Positions 8,273 through 14,450 are shown, counted from the stretch's first letter. The stretch: DNA of 18,117 bases from SLRI01 sp036796215 (GCA_036796215.1 DAIRDJ010000074.1:1-18117); one strand, 5' to 3'. Numbers and translations: made by a program. The notes: a model not told the origin generated them from the sequence alone.

Positions 8273-8794
8273 CTACTTCTGGAGACGCTCGTCGCTCACG
8301 ATTTCGTGCCCGAGCAGCACACGGATCAGGTGATCGGCGAAGGCGATGGCGAGGACCACGGTGCCGACCGCCATCACGAGCTGCGGGATCCAGAGGGGGG
8401 TGGCGTCCTGGCCCTGGCTGATATCGTTGATCAGCCGCGAGATTTGCACGGCCTTGATGGCGTACCAGGCGAAATACGCGGAAAGCCCGGTGGCGACGAG
8501 CAGGCACCAGGCTTCGGCCATCCGCCGGGCCATGCCGGTAAGTCTGCTGATCAACAGCGACACCCGGATGTGCGCCCCATGATTGAGCGTGTAGGCGAGC
8601 GCGAAGAAGGAAGCGCCGGCCATCGCATAGCCGGCATAGGAGGTGGAGCCCGGGAACTGCAGGCCGAGCCAGCGCGCCCCGATCTGGGCGAGGATGATCA
8701 AGAGGACGGCGAGCAGAAAGAGGGCGGCGATGACGCCACAGACACGGTAGAGGGCATCGAGCCCCAACCGGATCGCGCGCACCACCGCCGCCAT
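8273..8794 (-). CDS. dctQ: TRAP transporter small permease (DctQ family)
   Basis: This is the small membrane subunit of a tripartite ATP-independent periplasmic transporter, which uses an ion gradient and a periplasmic receptor. The 173-residue product has the four-helix pattern of the family: about residues 18-40, 52-72, 92-115 and 135-160. It also has the typical loop ending SQGQDATPLWIPQLVMAVG before the last helix. The ATG at 8794 lies 6 nt after the dctP stop, so the two are co-translated. The large permease DctM, normally the next gene, is not here; putA follows instead. DctQ and DctM together form the channel, so this transporter needs a DctM encoded elsewhere or is not functional. Confidence 0.9.
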   Translation of the reverse strand: MAAVVRAIRLGLDALYRVCGVIAALFLLAVLLIILAQIGARWLGLQFPGSTSYAGYAMAGASFFALAYTLNHGAHIRVSLLISRLTGMARRMAEAWCLLVATGLSAYFAWYAIKAVQISRLINDISQGQDATPLWIPQLVMAVGTVVLAIAFADHLIRVLLGHEIVSDERLQK

Positions 8795-8800
8795 CGGTCG

Positions 8801-9781
8801 TCACATGCCGTGATAGGCGTCGATGACACTCTTGCCACCCTCGCCCGCCAGCGCCAGCCACTCCTCGGTCATGGTGGCGCCGATCGCCTCGAGATCGGCC
8901 CTGAGCTGGTCGCCCGGCGGCACCACGGTCATGCTGTTGGCGACCAGCTGCTCCTTGTACCAGTCGTTGAGCTCCTCGGATTTCGCCGTGCCGCGCCCCT
9001 CGGCCTCGCTGGCGCAGTCGCTGAGTGCCTGGCGGGTGGCGTCGTCGAGGCCTTCCCAGGCAGGCTTGTTGACGAGGATGTGGTTGCGCGGCAGCCACGC
9101 ATTGACCTCGTACCAATGGGTGAGCTGCTCCCAGACCTTGCTGTCATAGCCGGTCGAGCCCGAGGAGATGAAGCTCTCGGCAACGCCGGTGGCGAGCGCC
9201 TGGCTGAGCTCGGCCGCCTCGATCTGCACCGGCACGGCACCCGTCAGCTCGGCCATCCGGGCCGTCGCCGAGTTGTAGGCGCGGAACTTCACACCCTCGA
9301 GATCGGCGGCGGCGTTGATCTCTTTCTTGGTGTAGAGCCCCTGCGGCGGCCAGGGCACGGCGTAGAGCAGGACCATGTTCTGGTCGTCGAGCAGGCCCTC
9401 GAGCGCCGGCCGGGTGGCCTGCCAGAGCTTCTCCGAATCCTCGTAGCTCGATGCCAGGAAGGGGATGCTGTCGATGCCGAAGAGCGGGTGCTCGTTGGCA
9501 TGCGCCGAGAGCAGCCGCTCGCCGATCAGCGCCTGGCCGGTCTGCACGGCGCGCTTGATGTCCGCCCCGCCGAAGAGCGAGCCGCCGCCATGGATGACGA
9601 TCTCGAGCTCGCCGCCCGTGGCCTCGCCGACGCAGGCGGCGAATTCCTTGCCGTTCTCGGTGTGGAAATTGCTGTCGGGATAGGCCATCGGCATGTCCCA
9701 GCGCTCCGCGGCGGCCGCCGAGCCGGCGGCAAGGGCTATGGCGGCAGCACCCGCGAGCGCAGTGCCAGAATGCTTGGTCAT
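8801..9781 (-). CDS. dctP: TRAP transporter periplasmic substrate-binding protein (DctP family)
   Basis: This is the periplasmic receptor that captures a carboxylate-bearing solute for the TRAP permease. The 326-residue product begins with a clear signal peptide (MTKHSG then an Ala-rich hydrophobic stretch, likely cut near residue 25). The carboxylate-binding Arg is probably Arg167 in GVKFRAYNSAT, followed by the family stretch AELSQALATGVAESF. The segment ISSGSTGYDSKVWEQLTHWYEVNAWLP resembles, from memory, the Bordetella DctP6/DctP7 group, whose members bind pyroglutamate. That ligand is an inference. The ATG at 9781 has an AGGAGGAAGG ribosome-binding site just upstream. Its partners are dctQ, 6 nt downstream, and putA beyond, which fits an amino-acid-like substrate. 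Confidence 0.92.
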   Translation of the reverse strand: MTKHSGTALAGAAAIALAAGSAAAAERWDMPMAYPDSNFHTENGKEFAACVGEATGGELEIVIHGGGSLFGGADIKRAVQTGQALIGERLLSAHANEHPLFGIDSIPFLASSYEDSEKLWQATRPALEGLLDDQNMVLLYAVPWPPQGLYTKKEINAAADLEGVKFRAYNSATARMAELTGAVPVQIEAAELSQALATGVAESFISSGSTGYDSKVWEQLTHWYEVNAWLPRNHILVNKPAWEGLDDATRQALSDCASEAEGRGTAKSEELNDWYKEQLVANSMTVVPPGDQLRADLEAIGATMTEEWLALAGEGGKSVIDAYHGM

Positions 9782-9855
9782 CAGTGCCTTCCTCCTCACG
9801 GGCCGGACGCGCCGGCGTTTTCTGCTGGAAGCGTAGGCGGCGGGCAGGCGCGCGG

Positions 9856-10785
9856 TCAATTGCGAAGCGCTGCGGCGAGTCCCCTGGCCTCGCGCGCCTG
9901 GCCGAGGATCCGCGCCTGGGTGCGGCCATAGCCGTGCTCCAGCTCGGCGAGATGCGGGCCGAGATGGCCGTGCAGCGCCGGCAAAGCGTGGAACGGGACG
10001 GCCGGCAGGCTGTGGTGCTCGGCGTGATAGGCCATGTTCCAGTTGAGCCACTGGATCGGCCGCAAGGTCAGCACGGTTCGGGTGTTCTTCAGCATGTCGG
10101 GGACGAGGGGGCAGGCGCCGTGCTCGGAGAGCCGGATGACCCGCATCACGGGCTCGGCGACGACACGCGGGAGGAGCCAGACCCAAAGGGCGGCAAGCGA
10201 GGCCGTGGCGACGGAGACAGCAGCGACCGTGGCATAGACCGCCCACATGACCCAGGCCTCGCGCCGAACGCGGCGGCGCTGGCTTTCGGGGATGAAGCCC
10301 TCCTCGACCGGTGTGAAGGCCGCGAACGGATGCCGGACCAGCGAGGAGAGGAGGTAGTAGAAATAGGGCAGGCTGGACGCGTACCAGAGATAGCCCAGGA
10401 CGGTATTGCCGGCGGTGATCATCTCCGGGTCGTGGTCGGGATCGGAGGTGTGCGCGTGATGCGCTGCGTGCTCGAGGCGGAAATGGGTCGGCGGCAGGCC
10501 GAGGATCAGCGACGTCGTCCAGTAGACGGCGTCGTTCAGCCGGCGGGACTTGAAGGCGCTCGAATGCGCCGTCTCGTGGAAGGGGGCAAAGAGGTGGACG
10601 ATCACCACCCCGTGCAGGAACATCGCGGGCCAGAGCCAGGCACTGCCGAGGCTCAGCCAGACGAGGCTCCCGGTAAGGACGAGGGTCGCGACATGGGTCG
10701 CGAGAAAGACGAGGCCGGGGCCGTCGCGGCGCTGGGCGAGCGCGCGCAGCTGGCCTTCAGGGACGAGATCGCGGGGGCTGGGCAA
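9856..10785 (-). CDS. Fatty acid desaturase family membrane di-iron protein
   Basis: This is a predicted membrane-bound di-iron oxidoreductase of the fatty acid desaturase superfamily. Counting from a TTG start at 10785 (309 residues), the three histidine boxes are HETAH (70-74), EHAAHH (105-110) and HAEHH (254-258), with hydrophobic segments between them. The TTG is favoured because GGAGGAG sits exactly 8 nt upstream on the minus strand; an alternative GTG at 10836 adds 17 poorly structured residues and has no such site. Desaturases, hydroxylases and ketolases share these boxes, so the substrate cannot be told from sequence alone. Its stop is 74 nt before dctP on the same strand, so it may lead the dctP-dctQ-putA transcript, though no known pathway links them. 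Confidence 0.85.
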   Translation of the reverse strand: MPSPRDLVPEGQLRALAQRRDGPGLVFLATHVATLVLTGSLVWLSLGSAWLWPAMFLHGVVIVHLFAPFHETAHSSAFKSRRLNDAVYWTTSLILGLPPTHFRLEHAAHHAHTSDPDHDPEMITAGNTVLGYLWYASSLPYFYYLLSSLVRHPFAAFTPVEEGFIPESQRRRVRREAWVMWAVYATVAAVSVATASLAALWVWLLPRVVAEPVMRVIRLSEHGACPLVPDMLKNTRTVLTLRPIQWLNWNMAYHAEHHSLPAVPFHALPALHGHLGPHLAELEHGYGRTQARILGQAREARGLAAALRN

Positions 10786-10860
10786 GGGTCGGGCTCCTCC
10801 GGGCTTTCGCCAAGGAGAGTTGCGGCTCCAGGCCACGGCTGCAAGGGGTCGGCCAAGTGT

Positions 10861-10898
10861 TGAGGATCACCTCAGATGTGGGGAGGATGATCCTCCCC
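10861..10898. repeat. Tandem hairpins between the SDR and desaturase genes (GGGGAGG family copy 3)
   Basis: Two stems lie side by side: TGAGG-ATCA-CCTCA at 10861-10874, then GGGGAGG-ATGAT-CCTCCCC at 10880-10898. The block 10875-10898 (24 nt) is identical, in inverted orientation, to 4387-4410. The pair starts 10 nt after the SDR stop on the minus strand, so it may act as that gene's terminator. The smaller stem looks like a worn version of the larger one. Confidence 0.6.
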
Positions 10899-10908
10899 GA
10901 ACGCCTTT

Positions 10909-11724
10909 CTACAACCTGGCGGCCGGCTGCGGCGGGGCGTCGTAGCAGCCGAGGATGGACTGGTCGAAATCGACCAGCGAGCCGGTCATCATGCCGCTTT
11001 CGCTCGACGACAGAAAGGCGATCGCCTTCGCGACCTCGCTGGTTTCGAGCAGCCGGCCGAAGGGTTGGCGGGCTTTCGCCTGCTCGAGCCAGTCGTCGGC
11101 AGCACCGTGCTCGCGCTTTTGGATCGTGTCCTCGCCGGGCGTGTTCATCCAGCCGATGTTGAGGCCGTTGACCCGGATGCGGTCGCGCATCAGCGAGTAG
11201 GCGACATTCTTGGTCAGGCCGGCGAGGGCTGCCTTGGAGGCCGAGTAGGCGCAGATGAAGGGCTGGCCGCCGTGGCTCGACATCGAGAGGATGTTGACAA
11301 TCGTGCCCTCGATCTTCTCGCGGCGCATGATGGTGGCTGCATCCTGCATCAGGAAGAAGGGGGCGCGGACGTTGATGGCGAACATCCGCTCGTAGAGCTC
11401 GGGACTGGTGTCCAGGATGGTGCCGCGGTCGGTGATGGCTGCGACATTGACCAGGCAATCGATACGGCCGAAGGCATCGTCGGCGGCCTTCGCCACCCGG
11501 CGGACATCATCGAGACTGCCGAGGTCGGCCTGGACGTAGACGGTGTCGGCGCCGAGCATCTCGAGCTCGCCCTTGACCAAAGCACCGCGCTCGGCGTTGC
11601 GGCCGCAGATGACGATGCCCGCGGCGCCGCGTTCGACGAACAGGCGGGCCGTCGCCTCGCCCAGGCCCTGGGTGCCGCCGGTGATGACGGCGATCTTGCC
11701 GGCGAGGCTGCTCGTCTCGGCCAT
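10909..11724 (-). CDS. Short-chain dehydrogenase/reductase (SDR) family oxidoreductase
   Basis: This is a cytoplasmic NAD(P)-dependent oxidoreductase of the classical SDR family; the 271-residue length is typical. Visible motifs are the nucleotide-binding TGGTQGLG (residues 15-22), Asp67 in the ADL segment, NVAA (93-96, the usual NNAG position) and structural Asn118. The catalytic set is Ser147, Tyr160 and Lys164 in YSASK. The C-terminus DFDQSILGCYDAPPQP resembles SDRs found beside sugar or polyol catabolic genes, so a polyol or keto-sugar substrate is possible. That is inference only, and the inositol genes lie 3 kb away. The ATG at 11724 has a GGGGGGAG ribosome-binding site 8 nt upstream. 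It reads toward the desaturase gene, from which it is separated by paired hairpins. Confidence 0.92.
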   Translation of the reverse strand: MAETSSLAGKIAVITGGTQGLGEATARLFVERGAAGIVICGRNAERGALVKGELEMLGADTVYVQADLGSLDDVRRVAKAADDAFGRIDCLVNVAAITDRGTILDTSPELYERMFAINVRAPFFLMQDAATIMRREKIEGTIVNILSMSSHGGQPFICAYSASKAALAGLTKNVAYSLMRDRIRVNGLNIGWMNTPGEDTIQKREHGAADDWLEQAKARQPFGRLLETSEVAKAIAFLSSSESGMMTGSLVDFDQSILGCYDAPPQPAARL

Positions 11725-11805
11725 TCCCTGCTCTCCCCCCGTTCTTGATCGTGCGGGGAGAGATCTAGCAGGGTGGGCGGGTGGCGGCTATAGGGCGGCC
11801 AGAGG

Positions 11806-12006
11806 TCAGCCTTGCGGGGCGGTACCGTGTGGCAGGTTGTCAGGCCGCTGCTCGCGATGGCCTGTGAGGCGGGCGACGAGGCGGCCGTCGAAGATGGCCT
11901 TGAAGAGGTCGCGCATGACCTCGTTGCGCATCCGCCGGGCCTCGCGGAGCACGGCGTTCACGCGTGCCGGATCGTAGGCGTTGGCGTCGAAGCGGATCTC
12001 GTCCAT
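11806..12006 (-). CDS. Small hypothetical protein, 66 residues
   Basis: This is a small, highly charged protein that I cannot assign a function. The N-terminal half carries an amphipathic helix, VNAVLREARRMRNEVMRDLF, followed by KAIFDGRLVARLTG. This pattern recalls short alphaproteobacterial proteins with an Arg-rich REARRMR-type helix, some catalogued as RSP_7527-like; that resemblance is weak and from memory. The tail is hydrophilic and probably disordered. The ATG at 12006 is favoured because GGAG lies 9 nt upstream; an in-frame TTG at 12021 would add five residues. It has the codon character of its neighbours and lies on the same strand as the SDR gene, 81 nt upstream of it. Confidence 0.6.
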   Translation of the reverse strand: MDEIRFDANAYDPARVNAVLREARRMRNEVMRDLFKAIFDGRLVARLTGHREQRPDNLPHGTAPQG

Positions 12007-12038
12007 TGTCGTCGTCTCCAAGAATCACTATCAGGTCC

Positions 12039-12055
12039 GCGCAGTTTTGCTGCGC
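12039..12055. promoter_or_regulatory. Inverted repeat upstream of the 66-residue gene
   Basis: GCGCAG, loop TTTTG, CTGCGC forms a perfect 6-bp inverted repeat 33 bp upstream of the small gene's start and 70 bp past the end of the PhnD-like gene. It could be an operator for the small gene or a weak terminator for the upstream gene. No T-run follows on the minus strand (the loop there reads CAAAA), so an operator is slightly more likely. Confidence 0.3.
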
Positions 12056-12124
12056 TGCACTAGAGGTGGCGTGTCGCCGCTGCGGCACAACGTGGCTTTC
12101 CTGCATGGCTCCATTGCAGCGCGT

Positions 12125-13119
12125 TCAGGGCAGCTCACGCATCACTGTGGCAAGTCGGGCACAGCCACTCCGGCGCCCGTGCGCGAGCATGGTGCGGATG
12201 CGGGCATAGGCCGCTTCGTTCACGGCAACGCCGGCAAGGGCCAGGGTGCGGCACGCGTCGGGTGCCGCGGTGATGGCCTCGGCCATGGCGCGGCGCAGCG
12301 CTTCCAGCGTGGCGTCCTCGGTCTGCTGCGCAGTGATGAACGGCAAGGCCGGGGCGGTGCGGCTGGCAGCAAGGATGCGCAGTCCCGCTTTCGCCTCAGG
12401 TGCCAGGTGGTGCCAGGTGACACAGTCGATCGTGGCGCCGGCCGCCCGGCCGCTGCGCACTGCCTCGATGGAGGCGAGATGCGCGCCGGTGACCAGAACA
12501 TCCGCAAAGAACGGGCGGCCGCCGGCGACCGTGGCGGTGAGATCGAGGAGCGCATTGGCGCCGGATTGGGAGTGCGGGGCATTGNNNNNNNNNNNNNNNN
12601 NNNNNNNNNNNNNNNNNNNNNNNNNNNNNNNNNNNNNNNNNNNNNNNNNNNNNNNNNNNNNNNNNNNNNNNNNNNNNNNNNNNNCGTGGCGGTGAGATCG
12701 AGGAGCGCATTGGCGCCGGATTGGGAGTGCGGGGCATTGACGGCGGCGATGCTGTCCCTGAGGTCCTCGATGCCTGCGGCCGGATAATCGTTGCGGACGA
12801 CGAGCCAGCTTCGGTAGTCGGGGCCGCTGCAGCCCTCGGCAGCGTAGATCGGAGTTGCGACATAGCGGACGCGGCCGTCGAGCAGGGTGACGAGCGGCAA
12901 GCCGCAGGCCTGGGCGAGGAGGAGGTCGGGATCCGTCCAGAGCGCCTCGGGCGCGAGGTCGCGGCTGAGCCGCTCGGGCACACTGGCAGTACCCGGGGCG
13001 ATGGCAGTACCCTGGGCGATGAGCGCCTCGCGGGTGGCATTCCAGAAAGCGTCAAGCGCCGGGCCGAGCGCCGGCGTATCGTACATCGGCAGGCCGACGA
13101 CCGCGGCTTTTTCGCTCAC
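12125..13119 (-). CDS. PhnD-like (phosphate/phosphonate-type) substrate-binding protein, split by an assembly gap
   Basis: This is a protein of the PhnD/SsuA/transferrin-like binding fold. The recognisable parts are YVATPIYAAEGCSGPDYRSWLVVR, then NAPHSQSGANALLDLTATVAGGRPFFADVLVTGAHLASIEAV and the closing GATIDCVTWHHL; each is shortened here to its core words PIYAAEGCSG, SGANAL, TGAHLASIEAV and IDCVTW. Fifty-five bases repeat on both sides of 100 Ns. Removing the Ns and one copy (155 nt) restores one continuous frame of 279 residues, so the gene is intact. The GTG start at 13119 has AGGGG about 6 nt upstream. There is no signal peptide or membrane anchor, unusual for a transporter receptor, and no permease or ATPase gene is adjacent. 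The ligand is unknown. Confidence 0.85.
12530..12584. repeat. 55-bp assembly overlap, left copy
   Basis: These 55 bases are identical to 12685-12739, in direct orientation, on the other side of the N run. The identity begins and ends at the gap edges, as expected when two overlapping contigs were scaffolded without merging. It is an assembly artefact and not a biological repeat. Confidence 0.9.
12585..12684. other. 100-N assembly gap, probably false
   Basis: The run is exactly 100 Ns, a common placeholder for a gap of unknown size. Because the flanks overlap by 55 bp and the PhnD-like frame is restored on merging, there is probably no missing sequence here. Confidence 0.95.
12685..12739. repeat. 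55-bp assembly overlap, right copy
   Basis: Identical direct copy of 12530-12584. The frame of the PhnD-like gene continues correctly only if one of the two copies is dropped together with the Ns. Confidence 0.9.
12985..13020. repeat. 18-bp tandem duplication inside the PhnD-like gene
   Basis: Two adjacent 18-bp units (12985-13002 and 13003-13020) differ at one base. On the minus strand they encode a repeated six-residue unit, read as GTAIAP and GTASVP-like around AQGTAIAPGTAS. The duplication is in frame and falls in a probable surface loop near residue 40, so it is likely tolerated. Confidence 0.7.
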
Positions 13120-13196
13120 ATCAACCCCTGGTTGTGGACTCGCAGCGTCGCATCCTCTACAGTCATGTCGTAATTTCGACAGCAAAGGAAAATGGC
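13120..13196. promoter_or_regulatory. Divergent region between the PhnD-like gene and the 84-residue gene
   Basis: This 77-bp region separates two divergent starts and should carry both promoters. An inverted repeat TGTCG-TAATTT-CGACA lies at 13166-13181, AT-rich in the middle, as is common for operators. Possible -35-like TTGTGG (13132-13137, plus) and TTGCTG (minus) hexamers exist, but no convincing -10 partner. The repeat sits between the two genes and could control both. Confidence 0.35.
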
Positions 13197-13451
13197 ATGG
13201 CGATCGACAACGGTTCGATGCTGCACGTGGCGGAAAACCTGACCGAGACGTTCGACGATGTCGAGCTGACCTTGCCGGCGGGCGATTATCGCGCCCTGGC
13301 GGTTGGGCCGGTCGAGGCCGAGGCATCGGGCGACGCGGTCGAGCGCTACCTCCTTTTGCCCGTGGGCCGCGAGCGAGTGCACCCGATCAGTGCCGAGGGT
13401 CTCGAGCAGTTGGCCGAGCACGACCGGGTCGAGGTCACGGGCACGGATTGA
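13197..13451 (+). CDS. Hypothetical acidic protein, 84 residues
   Basis: I do not recognise this protein. The 84-residue product is strongly acidic and has no signal peptide or membrane helix. It shows alternating hydrophobic segments (DVELTLPAGDYRALAVG and VERYLLLPVG) that look like a small beta-rich fold, ending in a short helix (EGLEQLAEHD). The ATG at 13197 has AAGGAA about 6 nt upstream; an in-frame upstream ATG at 13134 lies in the divergent promoter region with no ribosome-binding site and is less likely. It is divergent from the PhnD-like gene and convergent with the hydrolase gene, with only 13 nt between the two stop codons. Codon use agrees with the neighbours. Confidence 0.65.
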   Translation: MAIDNGSMLHVAENLTETFDDVELTLPAGDYRALAVGPVEAEASGDAVERYLLLPVGRERVHPISAEGLEQLAEHDRVEVTGTD

Positions 13452-13467
13452 CGCGCGGCACGCGTCA
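13449..13467. terminator. Shared hairpin made from the stop codons of two convergent genes
   Basis: TGACGCG, loop CGGCA, CGCGTCA forms a perfect 7-bp stem. Its left TGA is the stop of the plus-strand 84-residue gene, and its right TCA is the complement of the minus-strand hydrolase stop. A symmetrical stem at a convergent junction suits a bidirectional terminator, though neither side has a T-run. Confidence 0.5.
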
Positions 13468-13908
13468 GCCGGCCGCATGGCGCTGCACGAACGGCTCCAC
13501 CTCACCGAAGAACTGCTCGAAGGCCGGGCTGTCCGCCAGGAGCGCATGATTGGCGCCCTCGAGTTCGACGAAGCGGGCATTCGGGATGGCGGCGGCCATT
13601 CGCCGGCCTTCGCTCAAGGGGCACATGCGGTCGTCACGACAGTGCAGCACCAGCGTTGGGGCCTGGACCTTTGCCGCGAGCGCCGAAACGTCGATCTCGC
13701 CGTTCATCTGCCAGATGCGCTCGGCGTTCTCCGGCGTGATCGCGATGCGCTGCAATTCGTCGAAGTGTGCTGCCTGGTCGGGGGGCGCGTCCGGCATGAA
13801 GGATTGGGTGAAGAAGTGACGGAAGGCACTGTTGGGTGAGCCCCAGCCCTGGCGGATCATGGTCAGCGCCATGTTGAAGATCCGCTCCTCGTCGGGCGAA
13901 TGGCGCCT
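13465..13908 (-). CDS. Alpha/beta hydrolase domain, C-terminal part (5' side lost in gap)
   Basis: Only the last 147 or so residues of an alpha/beta-hydrolase fold are present. The acid Asp lies in LVLHCRDDRMCP and the catalytic His in LEGANHALL; the cap region reads GWGSPNSAFRHFF and DELQRIAITPENAERIW. The nucleophile elbow (GxSxG) would lie in the gap. From memory, this style of hydrolase (LVLHxRxD, then EGRRxAAxIPxARFVxLEGxNH) is very often the C-terminal domain of proteins whose N-terminus is a class III cyclase. The cyclase start lies just across the N run on the same strand. The simplest reading is one fused gene of unknown full length. Two separate genes cannot be excluded until the gap is closed. 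Confidence 0.8.
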   Translation of the reverse strand, partial: RRHSPDEERIFNMALTMIRQGWGSPNSAFRHFFTQSFMPDAPPDQAAHFDELQRIAITPENAERIWQMNGEIDVSALAAKVQAPTLVLHCRDDRMCPLSEGRRMAAAIPNARFVELEGANHALLADSPAFEQFFGEVEPFVQRHAAG

Positions 13909-14008
13909 NNNNNNNNNNNNNNNNNNNNNNNNNNNNNNNNNNNNNNNNNNNNNNNNNNNNNNNNNNNNNNNNNNNNNNNNNNNNNNNNNNNNNNNNNNNN
14001 NNNNNNNN
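13909..14008. other. 100-N assembly gap inside the cyclase-hydrolase locus
   Basis: A run of exactly 100 Ns. Unlike the first gap, its flanks share no sequence, so real DNA is missing. A fused cyclase-hydrolase would need the end of the cyclase and the start of the hydrolase, so several hundred bases are probably absent. The frame happens to stay open through 100 Ns, which means nothing. Confidence 0.95.
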
Positions 14009-14373
14009 GCGACATTGACCGCATCGCCAAAGACGTCGCCGTCCTCGAAGACGACGTCGCCGAGATTGATGCCGATGCGGTAGAGGATGCGCCGGGCCTC
14101 GTCGGTCGCCCCTTCCCGCTCCTGCATCGCCTCCTGGATGGCCAAGGCCGCGCGGACGGCGTCCTGCACGCTGGCGAAGGCGGCGATCAGGCCGTCGCCC
14201 GTGGTCTTGACGATGGCACCACCTAAGCGCTCGAGGGTCGGGTCGATCAGCTCGCGGCGGTGGCGTTTCTGCCGGTCGAGGACATCCGCCTCGTCGAGCT
14301 CGATGAGCCGGCTGTAGCCTGCCATGTCGACGGCCATGATCGCCGTGAGCCGGCGCGCCGTGCCTTCGACCAT
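14009..14373 (-). CDS. Class III adenylate/guanylate cyclase domain, N-terminal part (3' side lost in gap)
   Basis: The first 121 or so residues of a class III nucleotide cyclase. Both metal-binding aspartates are visible: one in AVDMAGYSRL near the N-terminus, one in KTTGDGLIAAF. The Lys of VKTTGDG is the position that favours ATP, so cAMP production is likelier than cGMP. GINLGDVVFEDGDVFGDAVNV is the usual run before the helix carrying the transition-state Asn and Arg, which lie in the gap. The ATG at 14373 is preceded by a GGGAGGG site. There is no membrane helix before the domain, so the enzyme is soluble. It lies 76 nt after iolE on the same strand and may be read through from it, though a weak hairpin separates them. 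Confidence 0.88.
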
Positions 14374-14417
14374 CCGCCCTGCCCTCCCCGACAGCGGTAT
14401 CGTGATGGCAGGAGCCT

Positions 14418-14450
14418 AGCCGCAAGGGCCCAGGAAGGCCAGGAACGGCT
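14418..14450 (-). terminator. Weak stem-loop after iolE
   Basis: On the minus strand AGCCG pairs with CGGCT (14446-14450 with 14418-14422), and an inner GGCC/GGCC stem closes a six-base loop. The stem overlaps the first base of the iolE stop region and is interrupted by an internal loop. There is no T-run. It might partly separate iolE from the cyclase gene. Confidence 0.25.

Noticed and set aside
9802..9821. Hairpin GCCGG-ACGCG-CCGGC followed by GTTTT on the plus strand
   Set aside because: It looks like a small terminator for plus-strand transcription, but no plus-strand gene ends there and it lies just upstream of dctP on the minus strand. The stem is only 5 bp, so chance is likely.
10909..11724. 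Naming the SDR gene as an inositol-pathway enzyme
   Set aside because: The resemblance to SDRs near polyol genes is only general, and five unrelated coding regions lie between it and iolE. The substrate is left open.
12530..12739. The 55-bp direct repeat as a transposon target duplication or attachment site
   Set aside because: The repeat edges coincide with the N-run edges and merging restores a gene frame, so an assembly overlap explains it better.
12220..13326. A 368-codon minus-strand frame running through the first N run
   Set aside because: After the gap it continues in the wrong frame because the Ns plus the repeated 55 bp shift it. Before 13119 it adds low-complexity Pro/Arg residues. 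The real gene is the merged 279-residue version.
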